64,000 nucleotides of DNA from Suillus spraguei (taxonomy: Eukaryota; Basidiomycota; Agaricomycetes; Boletales; Suillaceae): contig JABCPU010000011.1 of assembly GCA_016800925.1 (NCBI GenBank), forward strand, positions 1 to 64,000, written 5' to 3'. The position numbers were made by a program, and so were the translations under genes. A model generated the notes under the pieces. The model saw only the letters and a program-made list of their open reading frames with translations, did not search any database and was not told where the DNA came from. Of the stretch, positions 62,039 through 64,000 are shown one piece after another. Each line of letters starts with the position of its first letter. Positions within the stretch are counted from its first letter, which is position 1.

Positions 62039-63226
62039 TGAGCTTCGCGCAACCCCTTCCATCGCCTGGTCTGCCAAGTGGCCGTCGCAGGCCAAAAAAC
62101 CTCCCGAGTTTACCTCCGTCTGCGTTCAGCCCGCCGAGCACAGGAACTTCTGACATGTTCCCCTTGCCTCCAACTCCAAGTGCGCTCTTTCCAGATGAAG
62201 TTATTGATGCTCATCTGCGGTCTGAGGCACTCGAAAGTGCTGGTCTTGATCTGGCTGGTACTGAGGTCGTGGGTGTCGTTTTATTGTTAAACGACCTTTC
62301 GATGCCAGATGGGTAAGTTTTTGACTTTGAAGAACCTCTGCATTTTCTTATCTTGGTTACGAGACTCAGACTGCAATCTTCTCTCACGCAAAATGTTCGA
62401 GTGCTTTCCGTGGCAGCTCCCTTTGAGCTTAGGGTCATCCCATCGGATTATTTAGATCACTCAGAGTCATCTGGAATCCCCCAGTCTCTTTACACTTCAT
62501 ATGCAGCTTCGCATGAGGCACCAGAAGCTAGATCTCAGGTTATCGAGACTTTGAAATGGGCATTCTCAAACAGCCGTCTCGTCGATATCGACGTTCAAAG
62601 TGACATCATGTCGAATGTCGCAAAATACGAAGTGTTTGAGGACCTTCTCATGAAAGCAACAACCGATCTACCTGGAGACAGGAAGGTCCCCATAGTCCTT
62701 TGTGAGTATGATTTACCTTTAAGGTGAGTGTTTGGAACTGATCAGTTTTCAGCCAATATATTACCGCCACCCCATGACCTAAACCTGCCGATCGTTAAAC
62801 TCCTCGCTGATCCAAGTTACCGCAATTATCAAGCACACTCTGCGTCCCTGTCATTGTTCCCGAATCTCTATGTGAAGTTCACACCCCCCATGTGGAATCA
62901 ACCCGTACCAGGTCCCGCAGATTCAACTTCAGAAATTGATCAACAGCGTGAATGGAAACGAAAAATCAAGATGTTCAGTAAGTTCTTGCGTATATATATT
63001 CTCATATATCGCTGATAGACATCTGGCAGTTGGTCCGGTGCTGGAAGCGTTTGGCTATGAGCGTATTATTTTTGGAACTTCACCTTCCTTTGCTGCACCT
63101 TCGCTCCTTAACCCCGCAGACTGGTATGCACTTGTGCGTGAGTCATTTGCAGAGCTTGCGGTGGAGCAGGACGCGATCGACGCGATCTTTAGTTTAAACG
63201 CAAAGAAGATCTACGGAAGCCCGTAA
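62039..63226 (+). CDS. amidohydrolase-like protein, probably non-catalytic
   Basis: Four exons with consistent phases, from ATG 62039 (MSFAQPLPSPGLPSGRRRP) to TAA 63226. A proline-rich head, then FPDEVIDAHLRSEALES, VRVLSVAAPFELRVIPSDY, ETLKWAFSNSRLVDIDVQSD, LPIVKLLADPSYRNYQAH, LYVKFTPPMW, and the closing GPVLEAFGYERIIFGTSPSF with WYALVRESFAELAVEQDAID. The last block aligns with the end of the metal-dependent hydrolase TIM barrel (amidohydrolase-2 type), where family members usually read FGSDWP. Here the aspartate is absent (FGTSPS), and the HxH expected after the first strand is not seen (IDAHLRS). It may have lost catalysis, or belong to a divergent Agaricomycete branch. Confidence 0.6.
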
Positions 63227-64000
63227 TACCTTTGAAGTTTCACAGCTCTGTACAAATATTCATCTTTTTCTTGACCAGTTTTCATAATCGAACGATATCA
63301 ATATCATGTATGCTTCGATGCACTGGAATTCTCAAATCAATAACGGATCATGTAATGTAAAATACATACATTGACCAACGACGGACCTTGAAAGAGCTAA
63401 TAATACGGGGATAAGTGACACAACCTCACGTAAGAGACTCATCGATGGGTTCCTGCATCTACTACGCCATATCCACGCTCATGATTTTTTGGGGTGCATG
63501 CCTCTTGTTTGCTGAATGAACTGATGAAGTGCTTAGTCCATAGTGTTATATTCAGCTATGCAATTCATCGTGCGGCGTGACTTAGTATCATCTTGACAAT
63601 GTTTGATATCAGGGGTGCTTCCATGTTTGGAACAAGTGACTGGCACTGAGTTTCCTTTCTTGTACGGCGCTGCCTCAACTGCAGTCCTGTTCTGTAGGTC
63701 CATTCTGATTCACAGTTTCACTCACTTCTTGCTAAGGAAGGGTATATATTATATCATACTTGTAAGAATCATTTCCCAACTAATTTTACTTATCTTCATC
63801 TAGGGACCCACAGCCAAACGGCGAGTTGGTTACCTGGTCTCAAGCATTAGCTGGCACTCAGGGCAGTCTCTACCTGTAACCATTTCCTCCGCCAGTAAAA
63901 GTTTTTGTATAGCGAATGGGCAGCGACAACGATGCACAAATAGGATACGGTAGACGTGGTGCATCATCATCGTGAGTGCTTGATTATCTTCTGGTCAATA
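63227..64000. other. intergenic to window end
   Basis: No gene is supported. A gene could begin or end past the right edge. Confidence 0.4.

Overview
This 64 kb window is nuclear DNA from a mushroom-forming basidiomycete (Agaricomycetes). Genes lie close together on both strands and are cut by many introns of about 47-60 nt with GT...AG ends, with at least one GC-AG intron and two micro-exons of 8 and 9 nt. The families also fit: DUF6532, the TPR repeats of TPR-CHAT proteins, PL14 lyase, DUF3533/SNG1, a Mei2-type RRM protein and a chromodomain Ty3/gypsy element.

Layout. 1-3.1 kb: gene-poor repetitive DNA. 3.1-12.3 kb: a DUF6532 pseudogene split by a full-length Ty3/gypsy retrotransposon (3652-11313, minus strand, 5-bp target duplication) and by a 273-bp MITE (11830-12102). 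The retrotransposon has intact gag and pol, a chromodomain, a third zinc-knuckle ORF after pol, and an 11-nt complementarity typical of Tf1/sushi self-priming. 13.2-24.0 kb: a secreted Cys-rich single-pass membrane protein, a PL14 lyase, a vacuolar amino-acid transporter, phosphomevalonate kinase (ERG8), ferrochelatase (HEM15) and a PPxY-rich protein. 24.1-29.2 kb: decayed sequence holding a diverged repeat pair, TPR-repeat remnants and an exocyst Sec5 C-terminal relic. 29.7-36.1 kb: SNG1/DUF3533 membrane protein, multi-pass RING-H2 protein, HAD hydrolase and mitochondrial ribosomal protein bS6m. 38.5-52.4 kb: Mei2-like RRM protein, UPF2, a TPR/F-box protein and, divergent from it, an ATRIP/Rad26-like checkpoint protein. 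53.1-53.6 kb: four tandem tRNA-like repeats. 54.7-63.2 kb: GT49-like glycosyltransferase, Tudor-SN (SND1), a coiled-coil/GX3-repeat protein and an amidohydrolase-like protein without visible metal ligands.

The genes do not form one pathway. ERG8 (sterol/isoprenoid supply) and HEM15 (heme) are neighbours with separate housekeeping roles; UPF2, SND1 and the Mei2-like protein all act on RNA. Several conserved genes (ERG8, SND1, SNG1, F-box, GT49, GX3 protein, transporter) carry single-base frameshifts, mostly in homopolymers or doubled bases. This looks more like residual assembly error than loss of function, and gene models here should be read with that in mind. Exon limits were read by eye from splice signals, reading phase and remembered family sequences.
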